Assembly (NCBI RefSeq): GCF_013328815.1
Contig: NZ_JABUHN010000005.1
Coordinates: forward strand, 62,001-126,000
DNA length: 64,000 nucleotides
Reading direction: 5' to 3'
Source of the DNA: Tabrizicola fusiformis
GTDB taxonomy: Bacteria; Pseudomonadota; Alphaproteobacteria; Rhodobacterales; Rhodobacteraceae
Shown: piece after piece, positions 25,033-33,547 of the stretch
How positions within the stretch are numbered: the stretch's first letter is position 1
How the letters are laid out: every line of letters begins with the position of its first letter
Program-made: the position numbers and the translations under genes
Notes under the pieces: generated by a model
What the model was told of the DNA's origin: nothing
Databases searched by the model: none
The model's input: the letters and a program-made list of their open reading frames with translations, nothing else

Positions 25033-26528
25033 GCGCGCCGATGTCGAATGCAAACACATGGACCATTGCCGCCGCGCGTGAGGCGCTGCGCAAGGGCGAG
25101 ATTTCGGCCGTCGATCTGACGATGGCCTGCCTGACGGCGATCGACGCGGGCGACGGGCTGAACGCCTTTGTCCACAAGACGCCCGAGATTGCGCTGGAGC
25201 AGGCGCGGGCGGCGGATGCGCGGCTGGCCGCAGGGGATGCACCCTCGATGTGCGGCATTCCCTTGGGCATCAAGGATCTGTTCTGCACCAAGGGCGTGCC
25301 GTCGCAGGCGGCGTCCAACATTCTGCGCGGCTTCCGGCCGGAATACGAATCGACCGTCACCACGCGGCTGTTCGATGCCGGGGCGGTGATGCTGGGCAAG
25401 CTGAACATGGACGAATTCGCCATGGGCTCCAGCAACGAAACCTCGACCTATGGCAATGCGGTCAGCCCGTGGCGGCGCGGCAATGACACGACGGCGCTGA
25501 CGCCCGGTGGCTCGTCTGGCGGGTCGGCGGCGGCGGTGGCGGCGGACCTCTGCCTTGCGGCGACGGGAACCGACACCGGCGGTTCGATCCGCCAGCCCGC
25601 AGCCTTCACCGGCATCGTCGGCATCAAGCCGACCTATGGCCGCGTCAGCCGCTGGGGCATTGTCGCCTTCGCCTCCAGCTTGGATCAGGCAGGCCCGATG
25701 ACCAAGACCGTCCGCGATGCGGCGATTTTCCTGCAGGCCATGGCGGGCCATGACCCCAAGGACAGCACCAGCGCCGACCTGCCAGTGCCCGATTTCGAGG
25801 CGGCGCTGACCGGCGACATCCGTGGTAAGAAGATCGGCATTCCGCGCGAATACCGGCTGGATGGTATCCCGGCGGAGATTGACGCGCTTTGGCAGCGCGG
25901 CATTGAAATGCTCCGCGATGCGGGCGCCGAGATTGTCGATATTTCGCTGCCGCATACGAAATATGCGCTGCCCGCCTATTACGTTATCGCCCCTGCCGAA
26001 GCCTCGTCCAACCTCGCGCGTTATGACGGGGTGCGCTATGGCCACCGCGCCACGCTCTCGGCGGGCGAAGGCATCGTCGATATGTATGAAAAGACCCGCG
26101 CCGAAGGCTTTGGCAAAGAGGTGCAGCGCCGGGTGATGATCGGCACCTATGTGCTGTCGGCGGGCTTCTATGACGCCTATTACAACCGTGCCCGCAAGGT
26201 CCGCGCCCTGATCAAGCGCGATTTCGAGCTGGCCTTTGCCGCCGGGATCGACTCGATCCTGACCCCGGCCACGCCTTCTGCCGCCTTCGGTCTGGGCGAG
26301 ATGGCGAGCGCCGATCCGGTCGAGATGTATCTGAACGATGTGTTCACCGTGACGGTGAACCTCGCCGGTCTGCCCGGGATCTCGGTTCCGGTGGGGCTGG
26401 ATGCCAAGGGGCTGCCGCTTGGTCTGCAACTTATCGGGCGGCCTTGGGAGGAGGGTGACCTTCTGAATCACGCCTATGTGCTGGAGCGCGCGGCGGGCTT
26501 TGTTTCCAAGCCCGCGAAATGGTGGTAA
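25029..26528 (+). CDS. gatA: Aspartyl/glutamyl-tRNA amidotransferase subunit A
   Basis: A 499-residue amidase-signature protein releasing ammonia from glutamine. The Ser-cisSer-Lys triad is in [14 protein letters not shown] (Lys about 82), [14 protein letters not shown] (about 158-171) and [29 protein letters not shown] (Ser about 187). The tail FVSKPAKWW is typical. It is coupled to gatC. Length and all motifs are standard, so this is the tRNA-dependent enzyme rather than a generic amidase. Confidence 0.97.
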   Translation: MSAPMSNANTWTIAAAREALRKGEISAVDLTMACLTAIDAGDGLNAFVHKTPEIALEQARAADARLAAGDAPSMCGIPLGIKDLFCTKGVPSQAASNILRGFRPEYESTVTTRLFDAGAVMLGKLNMDEFAMGSSNETSTYGNAVSPWRRGNDTTALTPGGSSGGSAAAVAADLCLAATGTDTGGSIRQPAAFTGIVGIKPTYGRVSRWGIVAFASSLDQAGPMTKTVRDAAIFLQAMAGHDPKDSTSADLPVPDFEAALTGDIRGKKIGIPREYRLDGIPAEIDALWQRGIEMLRDAGAEIVDISLPHTKYALPAYYVIAPAEASSNLARYDGVRYGHRATLSAGEGIVDMYEKTRAEGFGKEVQRRVMIGTYVLSAGFYDAYYNRARKVRALIKRDFELAFAAGIDSILTPATPSAAFGLGEMASADPVEMYLNDVFTVTVNLAGLPGISVPVGLDAKGLPLGLQLIGRPWEEGDLLNHAYVLERAAGFVSKPAKWW

Positions 26529-26564
26529 GGGGCGGCTGAATCAAGAAACGCCGAGGCAGTTCGA

Positions 26565-27275
26565 ATGCGTGTGAAGGTTGCGGTCATGGCGGCCGCCATT
26601 GTGGCAGGTTGCGGCCCGCAGGTGCCCGATTCCGGGGCCGGCGTGGGCTTTAACGATTACAACAGCTATGTGCGGGGCGCGCAGCCCGCGCCGCAAACCC
26701 CCGCTCCGACGGCGGGCTTCGATCCGGCAGCGGCTTCGGCGGCGATCGACCGCGCCAGCGGCGTGACGCCTGCACCCGCACCTGCGGCCCCCGCGCCTGT
26801 GGCCGGCGTTTCGACCGACGACCGCCCGCGCGGCAATGCCCCGGCGGGGATTCAGGAAACCACCTCGGAAATGGGCTATGCCGCCAATGGCACCGTTTCG
26901 GATGAGCAGGATTTCCAAGCGGTTTCTGCCCGCGAAACCATCGAAAGCGACAAGGCCCGGATCGAACGCAACCGCGCGCAGTATCAGGTGGACCAGCCGA
27001 CCGCCCTGCCGCAGCGCAGCGGCGACAGCGGCCCGAACATCGTGCAATTCGCCCTGTCCACCAGCCACCCGCCGGGCACGCAGATGTATGCCCGCTCGAA
27101 GATGGGGTTCACCAACCCCGACCGGGCTTGCGCCAAATTCCCCTCGCCCGATCTGGCGCAGGAAGCCTTCCTGGCGGCGGGCGGACCCGAGAAGGACCGC
27201 AAGGGCCTTGACCCGGATGGCGATGGCTATGCCTGCGCCTGGGACCCGCTGCCCTTCCGCACCGCGCTGAAGTGA
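26565..27275 (+). CDS. Lipoprotein with C-terminal Excalibur-like motif
   Basis: A 236-residue predicted lipoprotein (AAAIVAGC, acyl Cys at about 16). An Ala/Pro-rich low-complexity stretch (about 40-85) leads to a charged linker. The C-terminus DRACAKFPSPDLAQEAFLAAGGPEKDRKGLDPDGDGYACAWDP (about 186-228) resembles Excalibur calcium-binding domains: two cysteines and a DPDGDG loop. The role is probably at the cell envelope. The stop overlaps the amidase start as GTGA, implying a joint function with a wall amidase. Confidence 0.72.
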   Translation: MRVKVAVMAAAIVAGCGPQVPDSGAGVGFNDYNSYVRGAQPAPQTPAPTAGFDPAAASAAIDRASGVTPAPAPAAPAPVAGVSTDDRPRGNAPAGIQETTSEMGYAANGTVSDEQDFQAVSARETIESDKARIERNRAQYQVDQPTALPQRSGDSGPNIVQFALSTSHPPGTQMYARSKMGFTNPDRACAKFPSPDLAQEAFLAAGGPEKDRKGLDPDGDGYACAWDPLPFRTALK

Positions 27276-27943
27276 ACGCCTTCCCCTCGCCAAACTTCGG
27301 CGAGCGGCGGGGCGGGGCGCAGCCCTCGATCATCGTGCTGCATTACACCGCCATGGCGAGTTGCGCCGAGGCGCGGGCGCGGCTGTGCGACCCGGTGGCC
27401 GAGGTTTCGGCGCATTGGCTGATCTCGGAGCGGGGTGAGGCCGAGGCGCTGGTGCCAGAAATGGCCCGTGCCTGGCACGCGGGCGCCGGGGAATGGGCGG
27501 GCGTGACGGATGTGAATTCGCATTCCATCGGGATCGAGCTGGCCAATAACGGCAGCCAACCCTTCGCCGCGCCACAGATGACTGCGCTTGAGCGGCTGCT
27601 GGATGGCATTATGGCGCGCTGGGCGATCCCGCCGCATCGGGTGATCGCCCATTCCGACATGGCGCCGACCCGCAAGGGCGACCCCGGCGCGCGGTTCGAC
27701 TGGCGGCGGCTGGCGCGGGCGGGCCTGTCGGTCTGGCCGGGGCAACAGTCTGCCGCGCCCGAAAGCTTTGCCGCCCACGTCCGCGCCTTCGGCTATCCCG
27801 AAGCGCCGGAGGCCGCACTTCTGGCCGCCTTTCGCCTGCGGTTCCGGCCCTGGGCCCGCGGGGCGGTGGATGGGGTGGACGCCGGGCTTGCCGCCGATCT
27901 GGCGGCGCGGTTCCCGGCGCGGGGCGGGGCCACATCGCCGTAA
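27272..27943 (+). CDS. N-acetylmuramoyl-L-alanine amidase (Amidase_2, AmiD-like)
   Basis: A 223-residue zinc amidase splitting the lactyl-amide link of peptidoglycan or anhydro-muropeptides. IIVLHYTAMASCAEARARL has the first zinc His (about 24), AWHAGAG and NSHSIGIELANNG follow, and VIAHSDMAPTRKGDPGARFDW supplies the second His and Asp/Lys region. No signal peptide is seen, so it may be cytoplasmic and act in muropeptide recycling. The GTG start at 27272 overlaps the lipoprotein stop. The C-terminal 60 residues resemble a peptidoglycan-binding-like helical part. Confidence 0.88.
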   Translation: MNAFPSPNFGERRGGAQPSIIVLHYTAMASCAEARARLCDPVAEVSAHWLISERGEAEALVPEMARAWHAGAGEWAGVTDVNSHSIGIELANNGSQPFAAPQMTALERLLDGIMARWAIPPHRVIAHSDMAPTRKGDPGARFDWRRLARAGLSVWPGQQSAAPESFAAHVRAFGYPEAPEAALLAAFRLRFRPWARGAVDGVDAGLAADLAARFPARGGATSP

Positions 27944-27961
27944 TCCCTTCCCAGCGGAAGG

Positions 27962-28468
27962 TCAGGGACTGCGAACCGCCGGATCGCGCGCCAGATCCTT
28001 GGCCAGCCGTCGCAGCATGGCCCGCACGATCAGCCGGTGCGCCGGCGCGACCGGCAGCATATAGGCCCGCCCAAAGCCGTTATGTGTCACGACGGAGGAC
28101 GTGATGGCCAGCCGCCCGCCCCCCGTGGTCAGGCAGGTCATCACATCCAGATGGCGGTCCCGCTCGGTCAGGGTCAGAACCTGTGGCTCGGCGCGCTCGA
28201 CCAGAAAGAAGTCGAGGTGATCGCCGGGCTGCACCGATACCGCCCGCCGCCCGGAAAAACCGCCGATCTGTTTCACCCCGAACCGCGCCGAAATGGCATC
28301 GCGGATGCGGAAGGCCAGCGCCATCAGGGGCAGGGGCCGCGCCATTTGCAGGTTCCACGCCTCCAGCGCGGTGAGCGGGTGGGGCAGGGGAATGGACTGG
28401 CTGTCATAGAAGGCCAGTTGGGCGCGCGGGGCGATAAGATCGGCGGCAGGAGGCATGGGGCACCGCAT
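27962..28468 (-). CDS. DUF2867 family protein
   Basis: A 168-residue protein of the DUF2867 type, with typical phrases: FYDSQSIPLPHPLTALEAWNLQMA, LMALAFRIRDAISARFGV, GDHLDFFLVERAEPQVLTLTERDRHLDVMTCLTT and a basic tail. No function is established for the family; some members occur beside SDR-type enzymes. Start choice is open between ATG 28468 and ATG 28456; neither has a clear ribosome site. The palindromic repeat at 28470-28491 lies directly upstream. Confidence 0.7.
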   Translation of the reverse strand: MRCPMPPAADLIAPRAQLAFYDSQSIPLPHPLTALEAWNLQMARPLPLMALAFRIRDAISARFGVKQIGGFSGRRAVSVQPGDHLDFFLVERAEPQVLTLTERDRHLDVMTCLTTGGGRLAITSSVVTHNGFGRAYMLPVAPAHRLIVRAMLRRLAKDLARDPAVRSP

Positions 28469-28469
28469 G

Positions 28470-28491
28470 GGATGGGCAATATTGCCCATCC
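28470..28491. repeat. 22-base perfect palindrome, family B copy 1
   Basis: Eleven-base arms GGATGGGCAAT and ATTGCCCATCC meet without a loop. The same 22 bases recur at 37033-37054. The surroundings (CTAC on the right here, GTA on the left at the other copy) suggest a 28-base parent element. It sits just upstream of the DUF2867 start and 26 bases from the rnpB promoter. Confidence 0.85.
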
Positions 28492-28516
28492 TACGCGATT
28501 TCCGCCACCGCCGCGA

Positions 28517-28545
28517 TTGACGCGGTGTCGCGCCGGGGCTAATCC
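28517..28545 (+). promoter_or_regulatory. rnpB promoter
   Basis: TTGACG (28517-28522) and TAATCC (28540-28545) are separated by the ideal 17 bases. The predicted start, seven or eight bases after the -10, coincides with the first base of the RNase P P1 stem at 28553. Confidence 0.7.
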
Positions 28546-28552
28546 ACGACCC

Positions 28553-28985
28553 GCGCGGATGGCTGGATGACCGCGGGGCGCAAGCTTCGAGGAAAGTCCG
28601 GACTCCATGAAGCAAGGGTGCCGGGTAACGCCCGGCGGGGGCAACCCCAGGGAAAGCGCCACAGAGAAGAGTCTGCCCTCGCGTCCGGCCTTGGCCAGAC
28701 GCCGGGGGTGATGGTGAAACGGTGGGGTAAGAGCCCACCGCGGACCGGGCAACCGGGACGGCACGGCAAGCCCCACCCGGAGCAATGCCGAATAGGGGCC
28801 TCGCGCGGAAAGGTCTGCGACTGCCGAAAGGCGATAGCAGAGACCTCCGCAGGGACGCTTCAGCCCAGGGGCCCGGGTTGGCAGCTTGACCGCCGCGGTA
28901 ACGCGCGCGGCAGAGGAATGGTCATCCAGAGGGCCCGTCGCAAGATGGGGCCTTGGACAGAATCCGGCTTACAGGCCATCCGCGC
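28553..28985 (+). ncRNA. rnpB: RNase P RNA, bacterial class A
   Basis: The catalytic RNA that removes tRNA 5' leaders. The conserved GAGGAAAGTCCGGACTCC (about 28589-28606) and ACAGAATCCGGCTTACAGG (about 28957-28975) core segments are exact. The P1 helix is GCGCGGATGG (28553-28562) paired with CCATCCGCGC (28976-28985), defining both ends at about 433 bases. A continuous reading frame through this locus is not a gene. The promoter is perfectly placed upstream. Confidence 0.95.
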
Positions 28986-29091
28986 AGTTTCTGTTCCTGT
29001 AGGCACCACGCCGGCCCGGGGCCTCCGGCGGGAGTATTTGGCAAGGTGCAAATACCAGCCGGGCCAGATGCGGAAATCTGCCGCTTTGCTG

Positions 29092-29119
29092 TTGACTCTC
29101 CCCCTGCCATCGGTAAAAG
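29092..29119 (+). promoter_or_regulatory. Candidate rpmG promoter
   Basis: TTGACT (29092-29097) followed after 16 bases by TAAAAG (29114-29119), some 60 bases before the rpmG start. The -35 match is good, the -10 weak. Confidence 0.4.
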
Positions 29120-29176
29120 GCGGGCTTCAAGGTTTTACCGGGGAGGCACCGCTTTCCCGATGCAGGAGAGACTATC

Positions 29177-29344
29177 ATGGCCAAACCGGCGACGATCAAG
29201 ATCCGTCTGAACTCGACGGCTGGCACCGGGCATTTCTATGTCACCAAGAAGAATGCCCGCACCATGACCGAGAAGATGGTCGTGAAGAAATACGATCCCG
29301 TGAAGCGGGAGCATGTCGAATACAAGGAAGGCAAGATCAAGTAA
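29177..29344 (+). CDS. rpmG: 50S ribosomal protein L33
   Basis: A 55-residue ribosomal protein starting [20 protein letters not shown], with [21 protein letters not shown] and ending YKEGKIK. The match to proteobacterial L33 is essentially complete. It contains no cysteines, so it is the zinc-independent form. GGAGAG lies seven to nine bases before the ATG. A terminator follows at 29373. It is a single-gene transcript. Confidence 0.96.
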   Translation: MAKPATIKIRLNSTAGTGHFYVTKKNARTMTEKMVVKKYDPVKREHVEYKEGKIK

Positions 29345-29372
29345 GATCTGCCTGTTCCTGATGTGATGTGAG

Positions 29373-29400
29373 GGCCGTCCGTTTGGGCGGCCTTTTCCTT
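29373..29400 (+). terminator. Intrinsic terminator after rpmG
   Basis: GGCCGTCC (29373-29380), loop GTTT, GGGCGGCC (29385-29392), with one G-U pair, followed by TTTTCCTT. It lies 29 bases after the rpmG stop. Confidence 0.8.
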
Positions 29401-29405
29401 TTGTG

Positions 29406-30479
29406 CTAACGCCAGACGCGCATCCGTCTGGCAAAGCTCTGCAGCCTGTCTTCAAGCCAGGGGCTGCCCTTTGGACCAAGGGCGATCATCAGGCAAAGAA
29501 GCACAAGGCAGGAAACCGCGCCGATCACAAACATCCAGCCCTTCGCCGCGCCATAGACGGGCGGCAGGGCGGCAAGGCTGAGGATGGTCAGCAAGGTGAG
29601 CAGGACCGAGGTGAGGCGGTGGTATCGACGCTGGAAGCCCACATGAATCCACAGATGCAATGGAAATACTCCCAGCCAGACGATTAATCCGGCGATGCCA
29701 TACGCGACGCCAAGCAGTGGCCAATTCGCAAGGTCGAAACCATTGACGGCAATAAGAAAGATGAACGCGGTCATCCAAACCAGAATCCGCGCGATACGCC
29801 CGAACGGCGTGATCGAAGGGCGATCATGAGGCTTGGCTTGCGGCAGCACGCCGTTATGGGCGCGCCGCAGCATTTCGTGTTGCAGCGCTGTTTCAAAGGG
29901 GAAGGCCTGATCAAAGGCTGCATAGTCTGACAGCCAGGCGAATTCCCGGTCCAGCCGTTGCATCAGCGCCGGAGTAAAGGCGCGGGCCAGTTCGGGGTCA
30001 TCTTCGGGCTGCAACGCAAAGCTGTCGCTGATCAATCCGGCGATGGCCCGGCCAAGGGCGGCTTTGCGCTGCGGGTCGGCCATGAAGGGGCTGTCGAGAG
30101 CATAGGCAAGGCGCTGTTCGGTTTGATGATCGGGTTTTGGGGTGAGGGTGGTTTGCAGCAGCAGGGCGAATGCGGCCTCTTCTGTCTGTCGGGCGAATTC
30201 CGCGGGCGAGGCGGGCGGGACCGTCTGCGGCAAGGGCTCTGCTGGCACGGTCTTTGCGGTGGCCCGGCGCGCGCTCTGCGCCGCGTTTGCTGCGTCGCGC
30301 GTGTCGCGCATCGCAAGGGCTGCGTCATAGGCTTCACGCAGCGCGGCAAAACCTTCGATGTCGGTCGCTTGGTCGATCTGCTTCAGGGCGCGGGCATAGG
30401 CGCGACGCAGATCGGCGCGGTCGGTCGGCATCCCCTCCAGTCCCAGAACCGACCAAGGCCAGCCGCCCTTACCGGACAT
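29406..30479 (-). CDS. Membrane J-domain-like protein lacking HPD motif
   Basis: A 357-residue protein. Residues 8-55 (WSVLGLEGMPTDRADLRRAYARALKQIDQATDIEGFAALREAYDAAL) follow the helix II-loop-helix III pattern of J domains, but the HPD that triggers Hsp70 ATPase activity is absent; QIDQATD stands in its place. A helical middle part follows. The C-terminal third has about four hydrophobic helices, between residues about 235 and 340. The architecture recalls DjlB/DjlC, partners of HscC in E. coli. The gene overlaps the end of the adjacent Hsp70 gene by 11 bases and is translated after it. Confidence 0.75.
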   Translation of the reverse strand: MSGKGGWPWSVLGLEGMPTDRADLRRAYARALKQIDQATDIEGFAALREAYDAALAMRDTRDAANAAQSARRATAKTVPAEPLPQTVPPASPAEFARQTEEAAFALLLQTTLTPKPDHQTEQRLAYALDSPFMADPQRKAALGRAIAGLISDSFALQPEDDPELARAFTPALMQRLDREFAWLSDYAAFDQAFPFETALQHEMLRRAHNGVLPQAKPHDRPSITPFGRIARILVWMTAFIFLIAVNGFDLANWPLLGVAYGIAGLIVWLGVFPLHLWIHVGFQRRYHRLTSVLLTLLTILSLAALPPVYGAAKGWMFVIGAVSCLVLLCLMIALGPKGSPWLEDRLQSFARRMRVWR

Positions 30480-32154
30480 AGTCGGCCTCGAACCTGTCCA
30501 GCGCGTGATGAAGCTCGGCGCGCAATTCGGTCAGGGCCGGGGTATCCTGCCGCTCGATGGCATCGTCGAGTTGCAACATGAGGTGCAGCACCCAGTCGCG
30601 GGCGTCGCCGCGGGCCATGGCATAGCAGGCCTCGATCCGGACGCGCAGGTGGATGTTGCGGGCATCGTCGCGCGGGTGGGTCTTGATCTTGCTCATCTTG
30701 GTCAGCGCCTCCGCAATCGCCTCGGGCGACATAGAACCCGCCAACTGCGAGATGACCAGTTGCACCTTGTGGCCGGTCGAGAGCACCGTCACCTCGACCT
30801 CCAGCAGGCCGGACACGTCATAGGTGAAGCGCACCTTCACCTGCTCGTGTTCCTTGCGGTTGACCGGCACTGTCACGGTGACTTCGCCCAGCAACAGGTT
30901 GTTGGCAACCAAAGGTGCCTCGCCCTGATAAATGCCGAAACGCACCTCACGCTGGCCGGGTTCGACAGTGGCAAAGACCATTTCACGCGAGACGGGCACG
31001 ATGCTGTTGCGCTGGATGATCGGAGCGAAATAGCCTTCGCGCAGATTGTTACTAATGCGGTGCACAGTATTGACGCCAAGGGTAAAGGCGGAAACGTCGG
31101 TCATCACAACATCGTCCAGCGCGGCATCCTGCGCCACCAGCGCGGCCTGCACAGCGGCGCCAAGGGCCACCACATGGTCGGGGTCAAACCCGGCGGCAGG
31201 CATCTGGCGCAGGCGGCGGGCGGCATAGGCGCGCACCGATTGCATCCGGGTCGCACCGCCCACCAGCACCAGCCGGTCAACCTGATCGGGCGAGAGGGCG
31301 GCATCCGTCAAGGCGCGGTCCAAAGGTGATGCTAGCCGCGCGATGGTCTGGGCGGTGATTTCGTCAAAGCGGTCGCGGGTGATTGTCAGGTCAATGTCGG
31401 TGTCCCCAAGCCGGGCGCGGATCGTGGCCTGTGGGGCGCTGGACAACTGGCGTTTGGCCGTTTCCGCCAGCCGCAGCAGGGCGGCGCGCAGCGGCGGGTC
31501 ATTGGCGTCCACAACGGCTTGCGCCGCGATATAGCGCAGCAGGGCCTCGGTGAAATCCTCGCCTCCCAGGAAGGCATCTCCGGCCGAGGCGCGCACCTCC
31601 ATAACCCCCTCGAAGAACTCGACGATCGAGACATCGAAGGTGCCGCCGCCAAGGTCGAAGACCAGAACCTTTGCCTCACCCTCGCTTTGGTGCAGGCCAT
31701 GGGCCAGCGCGGCGGCGGTGGGTTCATTGATCAGCCGGGTTACATTCAGCCCGGCGATGGTGCCAGCGGCGCGCACGGCCTTACGCTGCAACTCGTTGAA
31801 GTAGGCGGGAACCGAGATGACCACATCACGGACAACAACGCCCAGATGCGCTTCGGCATCCTCTTTCAGGGCTTTAAGGACCAGCGCTGATAGCTCGGTC
31901 GCAGAATAGCTGTCGGCGCCCAGTTTCCAAATCCGGTTGGTGCCCATGCCGCGTTTGAAGACAGCTGCGGCGCGGGCCGGATCGGTCAGGGCCACCTCAC
32001 GCGCGGTTTCGCCCACCACCAGCCGCCGGTCCAGCAGCGCGACAACCGATGGGGTCAGCACATGGCCAAGGGCGTTCGGGATCAGCCGGGGCTGACCATC
32101 CTCGAACACCGCGATGAGGGAATTTGTTGTTCCTAGGTCGATTCCGAAATGCAT
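30469..32154 (-). CDS. hscC: Hsp70 family chaperone, HscC-like
   Basis: A 561-residue Hsp70, shorter than DnaK (about 640), matching HscC (about 556). The nucleotide-binding domain has FGIDLGTTNSLIAVFEDG at the start, PAYFNELQRKAVRAAGTIAGLNVTRLINEPTAAALAHGL, the phosphate-2 loop VFDLGGGTFDVSIVEFFEG and GGATRMQSVR. The substrate domain begins near 380 (LGVNTVHRISNNLREGYFAPIIQRNSIVPVSRE) and lacks the long C-terminal lid/tail. ATG 32154 is used since MHFGIDLGTTNS is the classical start. It forms an operon with the J-like membrane protein. Confidence 0.9.
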   Translation of the reverse strand: MHFGIDLGTTNSLIAVFEDGQPRLIPNALGHVLTPSVVALLDRRLVVGETAREVALTDPARAAAVFKRGMGTNRIWKLGADSYSATELSALVLKALKEDAEAHLGVVVRDVVISVPAYFNELQRKAVRAAGTIAGLNVTRLINEPTAAALAHGLHQSEGEAKVLVFDLGGGTFDVSIVEFFEGVMEVRASAGDAFLGGEDFTEALLRYIAAQAVVDANDPPLRAALLRLAETAKRQLSSAPQATIRARLGDTDIDLTITRDRFDEITAQTIARLASPLDRALTDAALSPDQVDRLVLVGGATRMQSVRAYAARRLRQMPAAGFDPDHVVALGAAVQAALVAQDAALDDVVMTDVSAFTLGVNTVHRISNNLREGYFAPIIQRNSIVPVSREMVFATVEPGQREVRFGIYQGEAPLVANNLLLGEVTVTVPVNRKEHEQVKVRFTYDVSGLLEVEVTVLSTGHKVQLVISQLAGSMSPEAIAEALTKMSKIKTHPRDDARNIHLRVRIEACYAMARGDARDWVLHLMLQLDDAIERQDTPALTELRAELHHALDRFEADYVR

Positions 32155-32211
32155 GTTCTGCCGCAGTTGCCCAAGCGCGCCCAGAGAAAGGGATTTTCGG
32201 CGGCGGGGCAA

Positions 32212-32242
32212 TTAAAAAGGCCGGGGTCACCCCCGGCCTTCA
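32212..32242 (-). terminator. Intrinsic terminator of the Bax-inhibitor gene
   Basis: AAGGCCGGGG (32217-32226), loop TCAC, CCCCGGCCTT (32231-32240). On the minus strand the stem is followed by a T-rich tail (from 32216 down). It lies 22 bases after the 32264 stop. Confidence 0.8.
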
Positions 32243-32263
32243 GGTCTTGCGATGTGTTCGCGC

Positions 32264-33043
32264 TTACTCGCGGTTGCTGCCCAGGAATTGCAGCAGGAAC
32301 ATGAACAGGTTGATGAAGTCGAGATAGAGGCTCAGGGCGCCCATGATGGCGGCCTTGCCCAGCCATTCCTGATTGCCCATCGCGGCGTTCTGAACATAGG
32401 TGTTCTTGATGTTCTGCGTGTCATAGGCGGTCAGACCGGCGAAGATCAGCACGCCGATGGCCGAGATCGCAAAGGCCAGCGCCGAAGAGGCGAGGAAGAT
32501 GTTCACGATCGAGGCGACGATCAGACCGATCAGACCCATCACCAGGAAGGTGCCAAAACCCGACAGGTCGCGCTTGGTGGTGTAGCCATAGAGCGACAGG
32601 CCCGCAAAGGCGATTGCGGTGATCAGGAAGGTCTGGGCAATCGAGGTGCCGGTGAACACAAGGAAGATCGACGACAGCGACACGCCCATGGCCAGCGCAT
32701 AGACATAGAAGAACAGTTGCGCCGCGCCGACCGACAGCCGGTTGATCGCCGCGCTGAAGGCGAAGACCAGAACCAGCGGCAGGAACATCACCACCCATTT
32801 CAGCGGCGAGGCATAGAGCGTCTGGCCGAAGCTGGTCAGATACTCACCCGCGCCGATCTGTGCCACGCCCTGCGCGGCATCGGTGGTCACGGCAAGGCCG
32901 GAAATCGACCATGCGGCGGCGCCGGTGATCAGCATTGCCACGGACATCAGCCCGTAGACCTTGTTCATATGGGCGCGCAGGCCCGCGTCGATCTGGGCGC
33001 GGGCGCCAACGCCCACCGTCCCGATCGTGTCATATTGTGCCAT
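32264..33043 (-). CDS. Bax inhibitor-1/YccA family membrane protein
   Basis: A 259-residue protein with about seven transmembrane helices: hydrophilic N-terminus to about 25, then HMNKVYGLMSVAMLITGAAAW, YALAMGVSLSSIFLVF, GLSLYGYTTKRDLSGFGTFLVMGLIGLI, and GLTAYDTQNIKNTYVQNAAM near the end, all family hallmarks. It is the BI-1-like (TMBIM) group, proposed to be pH-sensitive calcium leak channels. GGAGGTTTCAG supplies the ribosome site. It is transcribed alone. Confidence 0.92.
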   Translation of the reverse strand: MAQYDTIGTVGVGARAQIDAGLRAHMNKVYGLMSVAMLITGAAAWSISGLAVTTDAAQGVAQIGAGEYLTSFGQTLYASPLKWVVMFLPLVLVFAFSAAINRLSVGAAQLFFYVYALAMGVSLSSIFLVFTGTSIAQTFLITAIAFAGLSLYGYTTKRDLSGFGTFLVMGLIGLIVASIVNIFLASSALAFAISAIGVLIFAGLTAYDTQNIKNTYVQNAAMGNQEWLGKAAIMGALSLYLDFINLFMFLLQFLGSNRE

Positions 33044-33181
33044 CTGAAACCTCCGATTGTTCGAGGGCGCGGTTGGGCCGCGACGCCTTATGACGCAGAT
33101 ATCGGAAGGCCGGGTCGGGATTTCAAGGATTTCCGATGCGGAAATCCTGCATTCGGGCCGCGGCTTTGGCTGAGGTTTGGC

Positions 33182-33412
33182 TCAGGCGCGCCAGCGCGCG
33201 GGAACATCCCAAAGCGGGCGCTGTGCTTCGGCCAGGGCCTCGGCGCGGGTCAGGCCGAGGTCGGCCAGCAGGGTTTCCGGCAGGCGGGCCAGTTCGGCGC
33301 GCTGACGGCGCACGGCAAGGGCGGTCGAGATCCCGGCCAGCAGGCGGCGCGGAGTGCCACGCAGCGGCATGTGCCCGATGGCATAATCCGAAGTGTGGAG
33401 CGAGGCGAACAT
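33182..33412 (-). CDS. DUF1127 small basic protein
   Basis: A 76-residue arginine-rich protein. The DUF1127 signature is ARLPETLLADLGLTRAEALAEAQRPLW at about 41-67, preceded by RRLLAGISTALAVRRQRAE. Members of this family in alphaproteobacteria include small RNA-binding regulators. It ends in VPARWRA. The gene is divergent from a LysR regulator, a recurring arrangement; control by it is likely. It is small but clearly coding. Confidence 0.85.
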   Translation of the reverse strand: MFASLHTSDYAIGHMPLRGTPRRLLAGISTALAVRRQRAELARLPETLLADLGLTRAEALAEAQRPLWDVPARWRA

Positions 33413-33484
33413 TGTCTTTCCTTTCGGGGGTCATTTGCGTCGGTGATCCTTCGGGGGAAATCCATCAGGACACTTGATCCTTTT

Positions 33485-33547
33485 ACCCGAATCGGGTTCA
33501 TTGCGAAAATGAATGCTTTTGACTTATGATATCAGGATTCGTGATAT
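33485..33547. promoter_or_regulatory. Dyads in the DUF1127/LysR divergent region
   Basis: ACCCGA-A-TCGGGT (33485-33497) is a perfect short dyad. ATATCA (33529-33534) and TGATAT (33542-33547) form a second dyad with a T-N11-A-like core, as bound by LysR regulators. It overlaps the LysR start codon, suggesting autoregulation. Confidence 0.45.

Noticed and set aside
28567-29361. Long open frame running through rnpB and rpmG
   Set aside because: It overlaps the well-conserved RNase P RNA and continues into rpmG in the wrong frame; no protein resemblance.
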